DNA from: CAYTED01 sp964404075
GTDB taxonomy: Bacteria > Patescibacteriota > Minisyncoccia > Moranbacterales > UBA1568
NCBI GenBank assembly: GCA_964404075.1
Contig: CAYOIM010000014.1
Location: 1 to 21,512, forward strand
Direction of reading: 5' to 3'
Length of the DNA: 21,512 nucleotides
This document shows, piece by piece, positions 1 to 7,693 of this stretch; position 1 is the stretch's first letter, and the number at the start of each line of letters is the position of its first letter. A program made the position numbers and the translations under genes. The notes under the pieces were generated by a model. That model did no database searches, had not been told where the DNA came from, and saw only the letters and a list, made by a program, of their open reading frames with translations.

Positions 1-11
1 ATATCAAACTT

Positions 12-1217
12 GTGCAACAGAACTTACAGGGGAATATCTGGAAGTATGCGCTGATACTGATCGCGAATAAGCGTGTTTTCGTGGCGATTCTCGGGGTATA
101 TTACCTCACTATTCCGGATGTGACGGCGCAGACTATCGGGACTCTTTTGCTTCTCGGTAAGATAGCGGGATTCCTTTTCGAGATTCCGAGCGGGTATGTA
201 TCGGATAAATTGGGGCACAAACAGGCACTTATCGTATCGAGAATATCGATGCTTACTTCCACGACATTTTTTCTTCTTGCAAACGATGCGGTATTTCTTG
301 GACTCGGGGGGATATTTCTTGCCATCTCAAATGCTTTCCAAAGTGGAACGGGGAGTGCTTTCATGCATGAGACCCTTCGCGGATTGAAACGCGAACGAGA
401 CTATACGAAGATAATGGGAAAAATTGGATCGATCGGATTCGCGGTACCGATTCTTTTCATGATGACCGTGCCTTTCCTCGTCAGTATCAGCTACAAGCTC
501 CCCTTCATTATTTCTTTGGTCACAGATACTATCGGTTTGTTCGCGACGCTCGCTCTCATTGCGCCGAAAGTTTCACCAGAACATGTTGAAGAAATCAGAC
601 TGACGAATTTTTGGCAGGTAATACGGGAGGGGCATCGGTCGCATTTTTTTGTATTTTCTCTCTTTTCTGGAATTATCAGCGGAGTATTTTTTGCGGTAGG
701 AGGTTTTCGCGCCCCGTATCAATCATTTCTGGAGATACCGGTTATTTGGTTTGGTGTCTTGTTTGGATTGGGACGGATGGGCGCCTCACTCATGCTCGCG
801 TATAGCGGAAGGATTAAAAAAATGATGAATATATTCTCATTTTATCGGTTCGAGCTCATCCTTTATACGATATTATTACTTTCTCTCGGTGTGACGACGA
901 CTTGGTGGGTAATCGCGGGCGTGTTCCTCGTCTCCAATGCATTCCAGTGGGGTCTCAGTCGAATTGATGAGGGGTATCAGATGGACATCATCAATACGAG
1001 CAAGTTCAAGGCAACCCTGCTTTCGGTTGGTGCGCAAATGGAGCTTGTTATTGGAGCAATCGCCAGTTTCGGACTTGGTTTCGCCATCGAACATTTCTCG
1101 TATCAATATGGGTTTCTTTCTCTCAGCATTGTTTTCGTAGCCATTCTTCTTCCTTTGTATATTTTCATCGCAAGGCGGTACAAAAATGATCCCTATTTCA
1201 CCTTTTTGAGAGCATGA
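12..1217 (+). CDS. MFS-family transporter, 12 TM, start uncertain
   Basis: Major facilitator superfamily permease in the cytoplasmic membrane, substrate unknown. The 401-residue product is almost entirely hydrophobic helices, compatible with the usual 12 membrane spans. The loop between spans 2 and 3 reads EIPSGYVSDKLGHK, a good match to MFS motif A (G-x-x-x-D-x-x-G-x-K/R), near residues 57-70. The GTG at 12 gives a normal MFS N-terminus, but the frame stays open to the window edge, so the true start could lie upstream. The gene ends in TGA with no obvious terminator, and the promoter of the next gene overlaps its 3' end. MFS membership is fairly sure. Whether it exports a drug, sugar or peptide cannot be told from the sequence. 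Confidence 0.85.
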   Translation: MQQNLQGNIWKYALILIANKRVFVAILGVYYLTIPDVTAQTIGTLLLLGKIAGFLFEIPSGYVSDKLGHKQALIVSRISMLTSTTFFLLANDAVFLGLGGIFLAISNAFQSGTGSAFMHETLRGLKRERDYTKIMGKIGSIGFAVPILFMMTVPFLVSISYKLPFIISLVTDTIGLFATLALIAPKVSPEHVEEIRLTNFWQVIREGHRSHFFVFSLFSGIISGVFFAVGGFRAPYQSFLEIPVIWFGVLFGLGRMGASLMLAYSGRIKKMMNIFSFYRFELILYTILLLSLGVTTTWWVIAGVFLVSNAFQWGLSRIDEGYQMDIINTSKFKATLLSVGAQMELVIGAIASFGLGFAIEHFSYQYGFLSLSIVFVAILLPLYIFIARRYKNDPYFTFLRA

Positions 1218-1235
1218 GGACGCTTATGGTATAAT
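1206..1235 (+). promoter_or_regulatory. Sigma70-type promoter with extended -10
   Basis: TTGAGA (1206-1211), an 18-bp spacer, then TATAAT (1230-1235) preceded by TGG, an extended -10. The predicted start near 1242 leaves a leader of about 19 nt before the ATG at 1261. It lies partly inside the 3' end of the MFS gene. It probably drives the lipoprotein-frr-rseP unit. Confidence 0.7.
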
Positions 1236-1260
1236 AGAACCGGTTACTTATTACGATTCT

Positions 1261-2355
1261 ATGAAATACCTTTTTTCGTTGTTCGCAGTTTCTCTGGTCG
1301 CGGTCTCCCTTTCGGGGTGCTCACTTTCTGGCAAGGGCGGGAAGGACGGATCTATCGCTATTACCGGCGCGTCGGGGAGCATCCTCAAGTCTTCGGATTC
1401 GGGGGTGACTTTCGTTCCCAAGGTGAAGATCGATGACAAGACCGTGCTTCCGGCGGCGGATATCCTGACGATGAGCTTCGATCCGCAGAATCCGTCGATC
1501 CTCTATGCGGGGACGGAGACGGACGGCATTTTCCGTTCGTGGGATGGAGCGGAGCACTGGGAACGCATCAATTTTCCTCCGACGCGCGTGTTCGGTATTA
1601 TCGCGGACTTCCGCAATTCCGAGAGGCTCCTCGCGACCGGCGTCTGGAAGAAAGTTGGCAAGATCTATGAGAGTGTGGACAGCGGTAAGAATTGGAAGGA
1701 AGTGTACACCGAGCCGGGCGAAGGGACGGTCGTCACATCCATCATACAGAGCCGTCTCGATCCGCATGTCGTCTATGCGGGAACGAGCGGCGGTGTGATT
1801 CTGCGGAGTGATACGAGCGGAGAAACCTGGCGGAATTTCGGGTTGGCCAAAGGACCGGTGACGGATATCCACCCGCATGCGGTGAAGGGGGATGCGTTCA
1901 TCGCGGCGGTTTTCAATATCGGGGTTATCCGGACGACCGATGGCGGGAAGAAGTATATCGAGAGCGAGTCGTCGGATTTCCCTCCGGATCCGCGCAGTGC
2001 GAATCAGATCACTGCATCCGGAAGCGTACTCACCATCGCGGCGGACCCGCTCCGCCCGGAGGTGCTTTACACGGGCATGCAGGGTGGCATGTATCGTACG
2101 GAGGATTATGGCAAGACTTGGAAGAATATCGATATCATCGAAAGCTCGCGGAAATTTCCGATTCGTGCCATCTCGGTGAATCCGACCAATTCGGATGAGA
2201 TCGCGTATTCGGCGGGGGATACTTTCTACCGTTCGCGGGATGCCGGGAAGAGCTGGACAACGACACGCCTCCAGTCGGACAAGGCGGCGAGCGTCATCGC
2301 GTACGATTGGCGGAGTCCGAGCGTCATCTATGTCGGATTGCGAAGTTACAAATAA
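1261..2355 (+). CDS. Secreted lipoprotein with Asp-box (BNR/sortilin/Ycf48-like) beta-propeller
   Basis: A predicted lipoprotein: residues 1-20 form a lipoprotein signal peptide with lipobox L-S-G-C (Cys20). The rest carries about seven Asp-box motifs of the S/T-x-D-x-G-x-x-W type, for example SVDSGKNWKEV, SDTSGETWRNF, TEDYGKTWKNI and SRDAGKSWTTT, spaced roughly 40-55 residues apart. That predicts a beta-propeller, probably seven-bladed, like sialidase BNR repeats, sortilin or Ycf48/HCF136. No sialidase active site is evident, so a binding or assembly role on the outer face of the membrane is more likely than catalysis. The ATG lies about 19 nt from the predicted transcription start, with no Shine-Dalgarno. 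The TAA at 2353-2355 directly precedes the frr translation-start region, so the two genes are cotranscribed. Confidence 0.8.
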   Translation: MKYLFSLFAVSLVAVSLSGCSLSGKGGKDGSIAITGASGSILKSSDSGVTFVPKVKIDDKTVLPAADILTMSFDPQNPSILYAGTETDGIFRSWDGAEHWERINFPPTRVFGIIADFRNSERLLATGVWKKVGKIYESVDSGKNWKEVYTEPGEGTVVTSIIQSRLDPHVVYAGTSGGVILRSDTSGETWRNFGLAKGPVTDIHPHAVKGDAFIAAVFNIGVIRTTDGGKKYIESESSDFPPDPRSANQITASGSVLTIAADPLRPEVLYTGMQGGMYRTEDYGKTWKNIDIIESSRKFPIRAISVNPTNSDEIAYSAGDTFYRSRDAGKSWTTTRLQSDKAASVIAYDWRSPSVIYVGLRSYK

Positions 2356-2357
2356 AT

Positions 2358-2361
2358 GGAG
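2358..2361 (+). promoter_or_regulatory. Ribosome binding site that decides the frr start
   Basis: GGAG lies 9 nt before the ATG at 2371. It overlaps an in-frame ATG at 2356 that directly follows the previous stop codon. That earlier ATG has no Shine-Dalgarno of its own and adds five residues not expected in the family, so 2371 is preferred. Confidence 0.7.
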
Positions 2362-2370
2362 AATACGCAT

Positions 2371-2928
2371 ATGATAAAAGAATGTATCGAAGCGAACCGG
2401 GAACACTTCGAATCCGCAGTATTTCATTTCGAAGAAGAGGCGGCGAAGCTCCGCACGGGTCGCGCGAATCCAGCACTCGTCGAAGGACTGCTCGTCGATT
2501 ACTATGGCGCAAAGACACCGCTTCGGCAGATGGCGACGATATCGACTCCGGAGGCGAGGCAGATACTCATCTCACCGTGGGATCGCGGTGCGATCGCGTT
2601 CGTCGAGACAGCGATCCGCGAGTCGGACCTCGGTCTCAATCCATCCAATGATGGCACAGTGATACGCGTCGTCCTCCCTGCCCTGACCGAAGATCGCCGG
2701 CGCGATCTCGTGAAAGCGCTCAATCAACGAGCGGAGGATGCCCGCATCTCCGTCCGGAATACCCGGGAAGACATTTGGCGGCAGATTCAGGAATGGGAGA
2801 AGGAGGGCGCTATCGGCGAGGATGACAAATTCCGCGGCAAGGAAGACCTGCAGAAAGTCGTCGACGAATACAATGCCCGTCTCGAATCGCTCCGGGAGAA
2901 GAAAGAGTCGGAAATAATGACCGTTTAA
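2371..2928 (+). CDS. frr: Ribosome recycling factor
   Basis: Ribosome recycling factor (RRF), which with EF-G splits post-termination ribosomes. From the ATG at 2371 the product is 185 residues, the standard RRF length. Family signatures are clear: RTGRANPALVEG near residues 28-39, VDYYGAKTPLRQMATI, the SPWDR segment, DLGLNPSNDGTVIRV, LTEDRRRDLVK, and a C-terminal helix ending EKKESEIMTV. The three-helix bundle and alpha/beta domain are both complete. It lies directly after the lipoprotein gene and 94 bp before rseP. In many bacteria frr sits with pyrH, tsf, uppS and cdsA upstream of rseP. Here those are missing and frr is nearly adjacent to rseP. A short hairpin CCGTTT/AAACGG (2921-2936) covers the stop codon but has no T-tract. 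Confidence 0.97.
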   Translation: MIKECIEANREHFESAVFHFEEEAAKLRTGRANPALVEGLLVDYYGAKTPLRQMATISTPEARQILISPWDRGAIAFVETAIRESDLGLNPSNDGTVIRVVLPALTEDRRRDLVKALNQRAEDARISVRNTREDIWRQIQEWEKEGAIGEDDKFRGKEDLQKVVDEYNARLESLREKKESEIMTV

Positions 2929-2977
2929 GAAAACGGAATACCCAATACTTAATTTCTAATATAATTCTTCAATTAAA

Positions 2978-3018
2978 AATTTGATATTTGATTATTGATT
3001 AGGAATTTGATATTTGAT
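2978..3018 (+). repeat. AT-rich 15-bp direct repeat in the frr-rseP gap
   Basis: AATTTGATATTTGAT occurs exactly at 2978-2992 and 3004-3018 (period 26), with shorter TTGAT variants between and after. The second copy ends five bases before the rseP ATG at 3023. The sequence is not codon-like. It resembles the AT-rich spacer repeats common in Patescibacteria genomes, from general familiarity rather than a search. Confidence 0.6.
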
Positions 3019-3022
3019 ATTT

Positions 3023-4171
3023 ATGCTTGCAACTATTCTCATCTTCATCATCATCCTCGGTCTGCTCGTCTTCGTGCATGAGGCGGGGCATTTCCTCGTC
3101 GCCATCTGGAACGGTATCAAGGCGGAAGAATTCGGTTTTGGTTTTCCGCCTCGCGCATTTGGGTTCTACAAGGATGAGACGACCGGCAAGTATCGTTTCG
3201 TCTGGGGGAATAGGGATGTGGAGAGCCGGAACACGGTTTTTTCCATGAACTGGCTCCCACTCGGAGGATTCGTCCGTATCAAGGGAGAGGATGGCAGTAG
3301 TCAGGATCCGGACAGTTTCGCGGGGAAGTCCGCATGGATCCGGGTGAAGGTGCTCGGTGCCGGTGTGTTCATGAATTTCATCTTCGCGTGGCTCCTCGTC
3401 TCGCTCGTCCTCATGATTGGTTTCCCACAGGCGATTGACTCGACGAATCGCGCGCAGTATCCGGATACGAAGATCTATATCACCAATGTCCTCCCGAATA
3501 CGCCAGCCGCCCAGATGGGAATCATGGCGGGGGATCAGGTGGTCTCGATTGATGGAACTGCCGTGACGAGTCTCGAAGAAGTGAGTACCACGATTAAGGA
3601 AAAGCAGGGTGCGGAAATCATGATGGAAGTGGATCGTCTCGGAAAGAGATTGGAGCTTCGCGGTACGCCACGCGTGGATCATCCAGCGAATGAAGGCGCG
3701 CTCGGTATCGGATTTACCGAGACCGCTATCGTGAAACTTGGATTCTTCAAATCTTTCTATCAGGGCGCGATCAATACCTTCGAGATGACAAGGCAGATCA
3801 TCCTCGCGATCGGTCGTATGGTCGGGATGCTTTTCGGCGGGGAGCGGGTGGTGGTCGATGTGACGGGTCCGGTCGGCATCGTCTACATGACGAAGCAGAT
3901 GAGTGACCTGGGTCTCGTCTACCTCCTCCAGTTCGCGGCGATCCTCTCGATCAACCTCGGCATCGTGAATATCCTCCCATTCCCCGCCCTTGACGGGGGG
4001 CGCATCTTCTTCATCCTCCTCGAGAAACTGAAGGGTCGTCCCGTCACGCAGAAAGTGGAGATGGCACTCCATCAGATCGGCTTCATGCTTCTCCTTCTCC
4101 TCATGGCGATCATCACCATTCGGGATTTCTCCCAGTTCCAGTTATTGGAAAAACTGAGCCGGTTTTTCTAA
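3023..4171 (+). CDS. rseP: RseP-like site-2 intramembrane zinc metalloprotease (M50) with PDZ domain
   Basis: Site-2 protease family: cleaves membrane-spanning substrates such as anti-sigma factors or leftover signal peptides within the cytoplasmic membrane. The ATG at 3023 starts a 382-residue protein. The zinc motif HEAGH is at residues 19-23 in the first membrane span. The following segment has EFGFGFPPR and WLPLGGFVRIKGEDG, typical of the bacterial RseP/MlaP group. One PDZ domain follows at about 155-235 (ITNVLPNTPAAQMGI...GDQVVSIDG). The second metal-binding motif, NILPFPALDGG, has its Asp at 324. Usual E. coli RseP has two PDZ domains and about 450 residues, so this is the compact single-PDZ form. 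A TTG at 3014 in frame is a poor alternative start. No Shine-Dalgarno is seen. Confidence 0.95.
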   Translation: MLATILIFIIILGLLVFVHEAGHFLVAIWNGIKAEEFGFGFPPRAFGFYKDETTGKYRFVWGNRDVESRNTVFSMNWLPLGGFVRIKGEDGSSQDPDSFAGKSAWIRVKVLGAGVFMNFIFAWLLVSLVLMIGFPQAIDSTNRAQYPDTKIYITNVLPNTPAAQMGIMAGDQVVSIDGTAVTSLEEVSTTIKEKQGAEIMMEVDRLGKRLELRGTPRVDHPANEGALGIGFTETAIVKLGFFKSFYQGAINTFEMTRQIILAIGRMVGMLFGGERVVVDVTGPVGIVYMTKQMSDLGLVYLLQFAAILSINLGIVNILPFPALDGGRIFFILLEKLKGRPVTQKVEMALHQIGFMLLLLLMAIITIRDFSQFQLLEKLSRFF

Positions 4172-4208
4172 TGGGAATGTGGAATTGGCAGGAAATTGTG
4201 AAAATATC

Positions 4209-4239
4209 GAAAAAGCCTCATTTTCGGATGAGTTTTTTT
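4209..4239 (+). terminator. Rho-independent terminator after rseP
   Basis: Stem CTCAT (4217-4221) / ATGAG (4228-4232), loop TTTCGG, followed by seven T (4233-4239) and preceded by an A-tract that can pair with the T-tract. It closes the lipoprotein-frr-rseP unit. Confidence 0.7.
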
Positions 4240-4271
4240 ACTTTATTCAAGCCAAATTATGCTTATCATGC

Positions 4272-4401
4272 TTGACCCGCACACCAAATATGAGCTTGAA
4301 GAGGTAGCTTGATAGTATAAAACGGATGTATATCAAAGAAATGGCTCAAATAGAGTGTATTTTGCCTTCTCGGCACGGCTCATATTTGGTGTGCGGGTTG
4401 A
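4272..4401. mobile_element. MITE-like 122-bp element with 20-bp terminal inverted repeats
   Basis: Perfect 20-bp inverted repeats at 4276-4295 (begins CCCGCACACC) and 4378-4397 (ends GGTGTGCGGG) enclose 82 bp of AT-rich DNA with no gene. TTGA stands immediately outside both ends (4272-4275 and 4398-4401), as expected of a 4-bp target duplication. There is no transposase, so it would be a non-autonomous element. The match of four flanking bases could be chance, and the structure could instead be an operator or a long cruciform. The right-hand TTGA is the first part of the -35 box of the next promoter. With the terminator before it and the promoter after it, this accounts for the 285-bp gap 4172-4456. 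Confidence 0.5.
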
Positions 4402-4426
4402 CAAAAGAGAAAATATCTGCTATTAT
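4398..4426 (+). promoter_or_regulatory. Strong sigma70-type promoter for the Wzz-like gene
   Basis: Consensus TTGACA (4398-4403), a 17-bp spacer, and TATTAT (4421-4426) preceded by TGC (extended -10). The predicted start near 4433 leaves about 24 nt to the ATG at 4457. The -35 box abuts the right end of the inverted-repeat element. Confidence 0.8.
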
Positions 4427-4456
4427 CGCGTGTTAGTAATTGTGACCATTGAATCT

Positions 4457-5098
4457 ATGAACGAGCACGACATCGTATACGAATTGAAGCGCAAAGCGGG
4501 ACTTATCCTATTTTCTGGCGTAGGAGTCGGCGTCCTCGCTTTTCTGGGACTGCTTATTTTCCAGCCGGCATATCGAGCCGATATCGACTTCCTCGTCTCA
4601 CCGAAAAATGCGACGGGGGCGGATTACTATACACTGTCTCGATCATCCGAATATCTCGGGAAAGCATTGGCGCAAATCGTCGTGAGTGAGAAATTTATGG
4701 AAGCGGGTTTTGATTCCGGTCTTGTCGATCGCACGGAGTTTCCGGTCGATAAGAAGGATCGTTTGAAGGAATGGAGTGATACGGTGAGCGTGTCTCGTGG
4801 TTCCGAAGGTGGCATGCTCCATGTCCGCGTACTCGCGAAGTCGAGTCGGAGTGTCGAGCGGACAGCGAAGGCGGTCACAGATATTCTTTCGAACAATGCA
4901 ACAGACTTTCTCGGGAGTGGATCCGAAGTAGATATCCGCATTCTCTCGGGACCGATCGTGGATCGCAATCCTTCTCTCACAGAGCTCGCTCTCGGTACGA
5001 TCGGCGGGTTCATCATCGGTGCATTCTTTGTTATTTTTTCTGTCTTGTATCGGATAAGTGTTCGGGTGAATCAGAATCATAATTTTTCGCGGCAGTAA
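4457..5098 (+). CDS. Wzz/YveK-type polysaccharide chain-length protein (first copy)
   Basis: Predicted regulator of surface-polysaccharide chain length or export in the cytoplasmic membrane. From the ATG at 4457 it has 213 residues: a short cytoplasmic N-terminus, a first membrane span at about 16-36 (LILFSGVGVGVLAFLGLLIF), an extracytoplasmic alpha/beta domain at about 37-175, a short RNPSLTE segment, and a second span at about 180-203. This two-span layout is that of the Wzz/CpsC/YveK family. No kinase domain and no Walker motifs are present. The frame is open back to 4355, but the upstream part overlaps the promoter and inverted repeat, so the ATG at 4457 is chosen. It has no Shine-Dalgarno. 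Alternative: a generic two-span membrane protein with a similar fold. Confidence 0.7.
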   Translation: MNEHDIVYELKRKAGLILFSGVGVGVLAFLGLLIFQPAYRADIDFLVSPKNATGADYYTLSRSSEYLGKALAQIVVSEKFMEAGFDSGLVDRTEFPVDKKDRLKEWSDTVSVSRGSEGGMLHVRVLAKSSRSVERTAKAVTDILSNNATDFLGSGSEVDIRILSGPIVDRNPSLTELALGTIGGFIIGAFFVIFSVLYRISVRVNQNHNFSRQ

Positions 5099-5115
5099 CT
5101 TCGGATATTCACGAT

Positions 5116-5140
5116 TTGCTCCGATAGATTATCGGGGCAA
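5116..5140. other. 11-bp hairpin in the gap before the lipoprotein gene
   Basis: TTGCTCCGATA (5116-5126), loop GAT, then TATCGGGGCAA (5130-5140), fully paired with one wobble. No T-tract follows on either strand, so it is not a standard terminator. It could be an RNA processing or stability structure between cotranscribed genes. Confidence 0.5.
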
Positions 5141-5204
5141 GGGTGAGAATCGGAATGGGTCTGGTTCTTCAAATGTCATTTGACAATATGAAAGGGGTAG
5201 AATC

Positions 5205-6125
5205 ATGCTACACCGTATTATCGCACTGCTTTGTGCAGTGTTGCTCGCGGGGTGCATCACGATGCCCCAGACAGTCGATATTGGCGGAGTAAATGGTCCT
5301 CTCTCTGCGCAAGCAGTAGATGGGAAAATTGCGCTCCCTATCGACCCGACGGCGTTCCTCGGAGTGCGTAGTACGCCGGATATCGAGTCGGGGAATTTCA
5401 CCGTTGTGTACGCGCGTTTTCCAATTGGTCCCGATGGGATGCTTGCGGAATTCGATGTACGCAGGGTGACCTCGCCAGCATTTGCAGTGGGTCCCGATGG
5501 GAAGGAATATCTGGCACAGGCATTGTTTTGGGGGTTCGCGACTTGTGAACCCACCTTGGCTGTAATCATCGAAGGAACGCGAAACCTGAAGGGGTTCTCC
5601 GCTGTCCTCTCGAATACGACACGGGATAAGTTTTATGATCTCCATGGTCGTTCAATCAGTGTGGATGTCGCACAGTTTCATGCGATAAATACACGAAATG
5701 GTGATTACCGTCGGCAGATAATCGCCAAAAGCGGTTCGCGACTGGATAATTTCCAAGTGGTAACCCGTTTCGACGAGGTTATCCATAGCTGGAAGCTCTA
5801 CGATACTGCCAAGCACATTGGCAGGATCAGAAGCCCGTACCCGCTTGAAATAATCCAGGGGGTGGCGCGGATCAATCCGCAACATTCTCACATGGAGAAG
5901 TTTCTTGCGACGACCTCCGGGTCGGTCAATCCGTTTGCATTGAAGATGTCTGTCGCCAATGTGGTTATGGAATACCTCATGGCAAGCAATACCCCGGCAA
6001 TGGGGTGGACCATCGATTCGATGATTTCAAGGAAGGACCAAGCACTCAACATCTGGGCGTGGGATAGGCTTAGAATGCAATCCCTGCCTGACTGTCTGCC
6101 GGAACCAACAAGGAGAATGAAATGA
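5205..6125 (+). CDS. Predicted lipoprotein, unknown family
   Basis: I do not recognise this family. The 306-residue product begins with a short signal peptide ending in lipobox L-A-G-C (Cys17), so it should be lipid-anchored on the outer face of the membrane. The mature part has mixed alpha/beta character: a beta-rich first third with two copies of the phrase P-D-G (GPDGM, GPDGK), a Cys in FATCEPTL, and a helical region after residue 220. Just upstream of the ATG at 5205 is AAAGGGG, a usable Shine-Dalgarno. Its stop overlaps the next gene's start (ATGA), so the two are translationally coupled and probably act together. The promoter is probably the one at 4398-4426, because the TTGACA at 5180 lacks a spaced -10 box. 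Confidence 0.75.
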   Translation: MLHRIIALLCAVLLAGCITMPQTVDIGGVNGPLSAQAVDGKIALPIDPTAFLGVRSTPDIESGNFTVVYARFPIGPDGMLAEFDVRRVTSPAFAVGPDGKEYLAQALFWGFATCEPTLAVIIEGTRNLKGFSAVLSNTTRDKFYDLHGRSISVDVAQFHAINTRNGDYRRQIIAKSGSRLDNFQVVTRFDEVIHSWKLYDTAKHIGRIRSPYPLEIIQGVARINPQHSHMEKFLATTSGSVNPFALKMSVANVVMEYLMASNTPAMGWTIDSMISRKDQALNIWAWDRLRMQSLPDCLPEPTRRMK

Positions 6126-7582
6126 AACGCATTTTGTTGTTCATTGCTATCATGGCATACGCCATGGTGGCCGGTGCAGCCGAGAAGGCATGCATCGATT
6201 TGGGTCGCGATCCCTTCGGGAATCGCGATGCGATGCCGGCCTTGATAGCGCTCGTGGGTGCGGAGGAGGCGAAAGTCTTCGCCGAACTCATGGCGACGAC
6301 ATCGGGGGAGGAAGTGACTATCACCCCTGACATGCGCTTCGACATGGAGTTTGGGAACTATAAGCTCCAGAAGGATGTGTGTGTCAATGGGAACGAGCGC
6401 GCAACGGCGTTCGTGAGTCCGAAGACAGGGAAAGTAGTTTTGTTTCCCTGGAAGTGCCTGAACCCGTCGCTCCTCGTGTCGCATCGGGCTGAAGTGGTGG
6501 CGCAAGTCGCACCTCCAGCTCAGGTAGCTCCCGTCGTAGCACCTGTATCGGCAACAGTTGCTCCGGCACCTGTCGAAACAGCACCACCGGCTTCCGTCTC
6601 CGCTTTTGATCCGCCTCGGCGTATCGAGATTGAAGCGGGTGCGGGTATCGGTGCGTGGACCAATAGCCTTGCGAAAGGTGATTGGGCATACGCCGAAGCT
6701 CTCCTTTGGAACGAGGTGGGTGGCGGGAAGTCCGTCGGCGCCGGCTTCTACGGGAATTATGGGAGTGGCGAAAGCAGGCTCTCGGACTATTCCTGGAAGG
6801 AGCACGCCCTCGGTGTTCAAGTGGGGGTTAAGGGTTCCTACAAGGACGACGATGGCAAGCCTGCGAATTGGCAAGCCAAACTCCGTCTCCTCCAAGAAAG
6901 GATTCATGGTGGCAGTCCGACCTCGGGCTACGCCATGTCGCAGGAGAACATGAAGGTCGGCCTTTACCTCGAAAACATGAAGCGGATCAATGCCGAGTGT
7001 ATCGAGGGGTGGAGTATCGAGGGGTGGAAATCCTTTGATGCCTCTATCAAGTCCACCTGGGCTGGCGACACACTGCAGAAGCGCGATCAGGCACAAGCGA
7101 ATTATGTCCGCGAGTGCCGTATCGACAAATTGTGGCGGTGGCGACTCTCGACCGGTCTGTCTTGGACGGGTTGGGATCATCAGACCTGGGCAGCCCTCGG
7201 CGTGGAGTTGAAGTACGACTTCTCAAACAAGGTCGTCCTGGCATTTGGCCCGAACCTGAAGGTGCCACTCGGCGTTTCGAGTGTGTACGCGGGTCGGTCG
7301 GTGGCTGACATGGCGACGCTCGGCTTTGGGATTCGTCTCGAGTACGGCGACAAGTGGCGCTACGACGATGAAAATCGTCGAGTCGGGGAGATCGTTGAGA
7401 TCGACCCAACTACGGGGGCACCGATCACTGCTGTGCCGGCGACTCCGGTTGCGGGTACAGCTCCGGCGGTAGGTTCGCCAGTGGCAGTACCAGTAGCACC
7501 GGCGACGCAAGCAGTGAGCAAGGGCAGCGACCCATGCTTTACCTGTGACAATCGTCCGGGCAGTTGGCAACCTTTGGAATAA
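6122..7582 (+). CDS. Secreted protein: N-terminal domain, Pro/Ala/Val linker, beta-rich (barrel-like) domain, CxxC tail
   Basis: Unknown family, 486 residues. Residues 1-19 are a signal peptide with an A-G-A cleavage site. Residues 20-123 form a small domain with two Cys. Residues 124-165 are a Pro/Ala/Val-rich linker. Residues 166 to about 420 are rich in short strands with alternating polar and hydrophobic residues and many Gly and aromatic residues (IEIEAGAGIGAW, KSVGAGFYGNYG, WRLSTGLSW, GVELKYDF, LGFGIRLEYG), reminiscent of an outer-membrane-type beta-barrel. A second Pro/Ala/Val linker (about 430-468) leads to a C-terminal CFTC (Cys472, Cys475). AGGAG at 6111-6115 is an excellent Shine-Dalgarno, and the start overlaps the previous stop by four bases. 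A barrel would be odd in a lineage thought to lack an outer membrane, so a soluble beta-domain is the main alternative. Confidence 0.75.
   Translation: MKRILLFIAIMAYAMVAGAAEKACIDLGRDPFGNRDAMPALIALVGAEEAKVFAELMATTSGEEVTITPDMRFDMEFGNYKLQKDVCVNGNERATAFVSPKTGKVVLFPWKCLNPSLLVSHRAEVVAQVAPPAQVAPVVAPVSATVAPAPVETAPPASVSAFDPPRRIEIEAGAGIGAWTNSLAKGDWAYAEALLWNEVGGGKSVGAGFYGNYGSGESRLSDYSWKEHALGVQVGVKGSYKDDDGKPANWQAKLRLLQERIHGGSPTSGYAMSQENMKVGLYLENMKRINAECIEGWSIEGWKSFDASIKSTWAGDTLQKRDQAQANYVRECRIDKLWRWRLSTGLSWTGWDHQTWAALGVELKYDFSNKVVLAFGPNLKVPLGVSSVYAGRSVADMATLGFGIRLEYGDKWRYDDENRRVGEIVEIDPTTGAPITAVPATPVAGTAPAVGSPVAVPVAPATQAVSKGSDPCFTCDNRPGSWQPLE
6999..7028 (+). repeat. 15-bp perfect tandem duplication inside the beta-rich protein gene
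   Basis: GTATCGAGGGGTGGA is repeated head to tail (6999-7013, 7014-7028). It stays in frame and duplicates five residues, giving C-IEGWS-IEGWK. It looks like recent slippage. Confidence 0.9.
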
Positions 7583-7597
7583 CAGCGGTTGCTACAA

Positions 7598-7649
7598 GGG
7601 GCGGGAGAGGAATCGACATCGTCGAAACCACTCTCGCCCTCTTTTTTTT
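7598..7649 (+). terminator. Strong Rho-independent terminator
   Basis: The outer stem is GGGCGGGAGAGG (7599-7610) with CCACTCTCGCCC (7628-7639), 11 of 12 positions paired with one wobble. After a symmetric AA/AA internal loop, an inner stem TCGAC/GTCGA closes on loop ATC. Eight T follow (7642-7649). It ends the unit that starts at 4398. Confidence 0.9.
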
Positions 7650-7693
7650 GCAATGATCATATTTTTTGGAAAATTTTTTTACAGCGATCAAAT

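Noticed and set aside
5180..5203. TTGACA at 5180-5185 with TAGAAT at 5198-5203 as a promoter for the lipoprotein gene
   Set aside because: The spacer is only 12 bp and the start would fall inside the coding sequence.
5888..7180. Long - strand open frame (430 codons) and similar ones opposite the propeller gene (1321-2427), rseP (2999-4072) and the Pro/Ala gene (7974-8891)
   Set aside because: All lie over genes with signal peptides, conserved motifs and good start signals. Their translations are rich in Arg, His and Asp with no recognisable fold.
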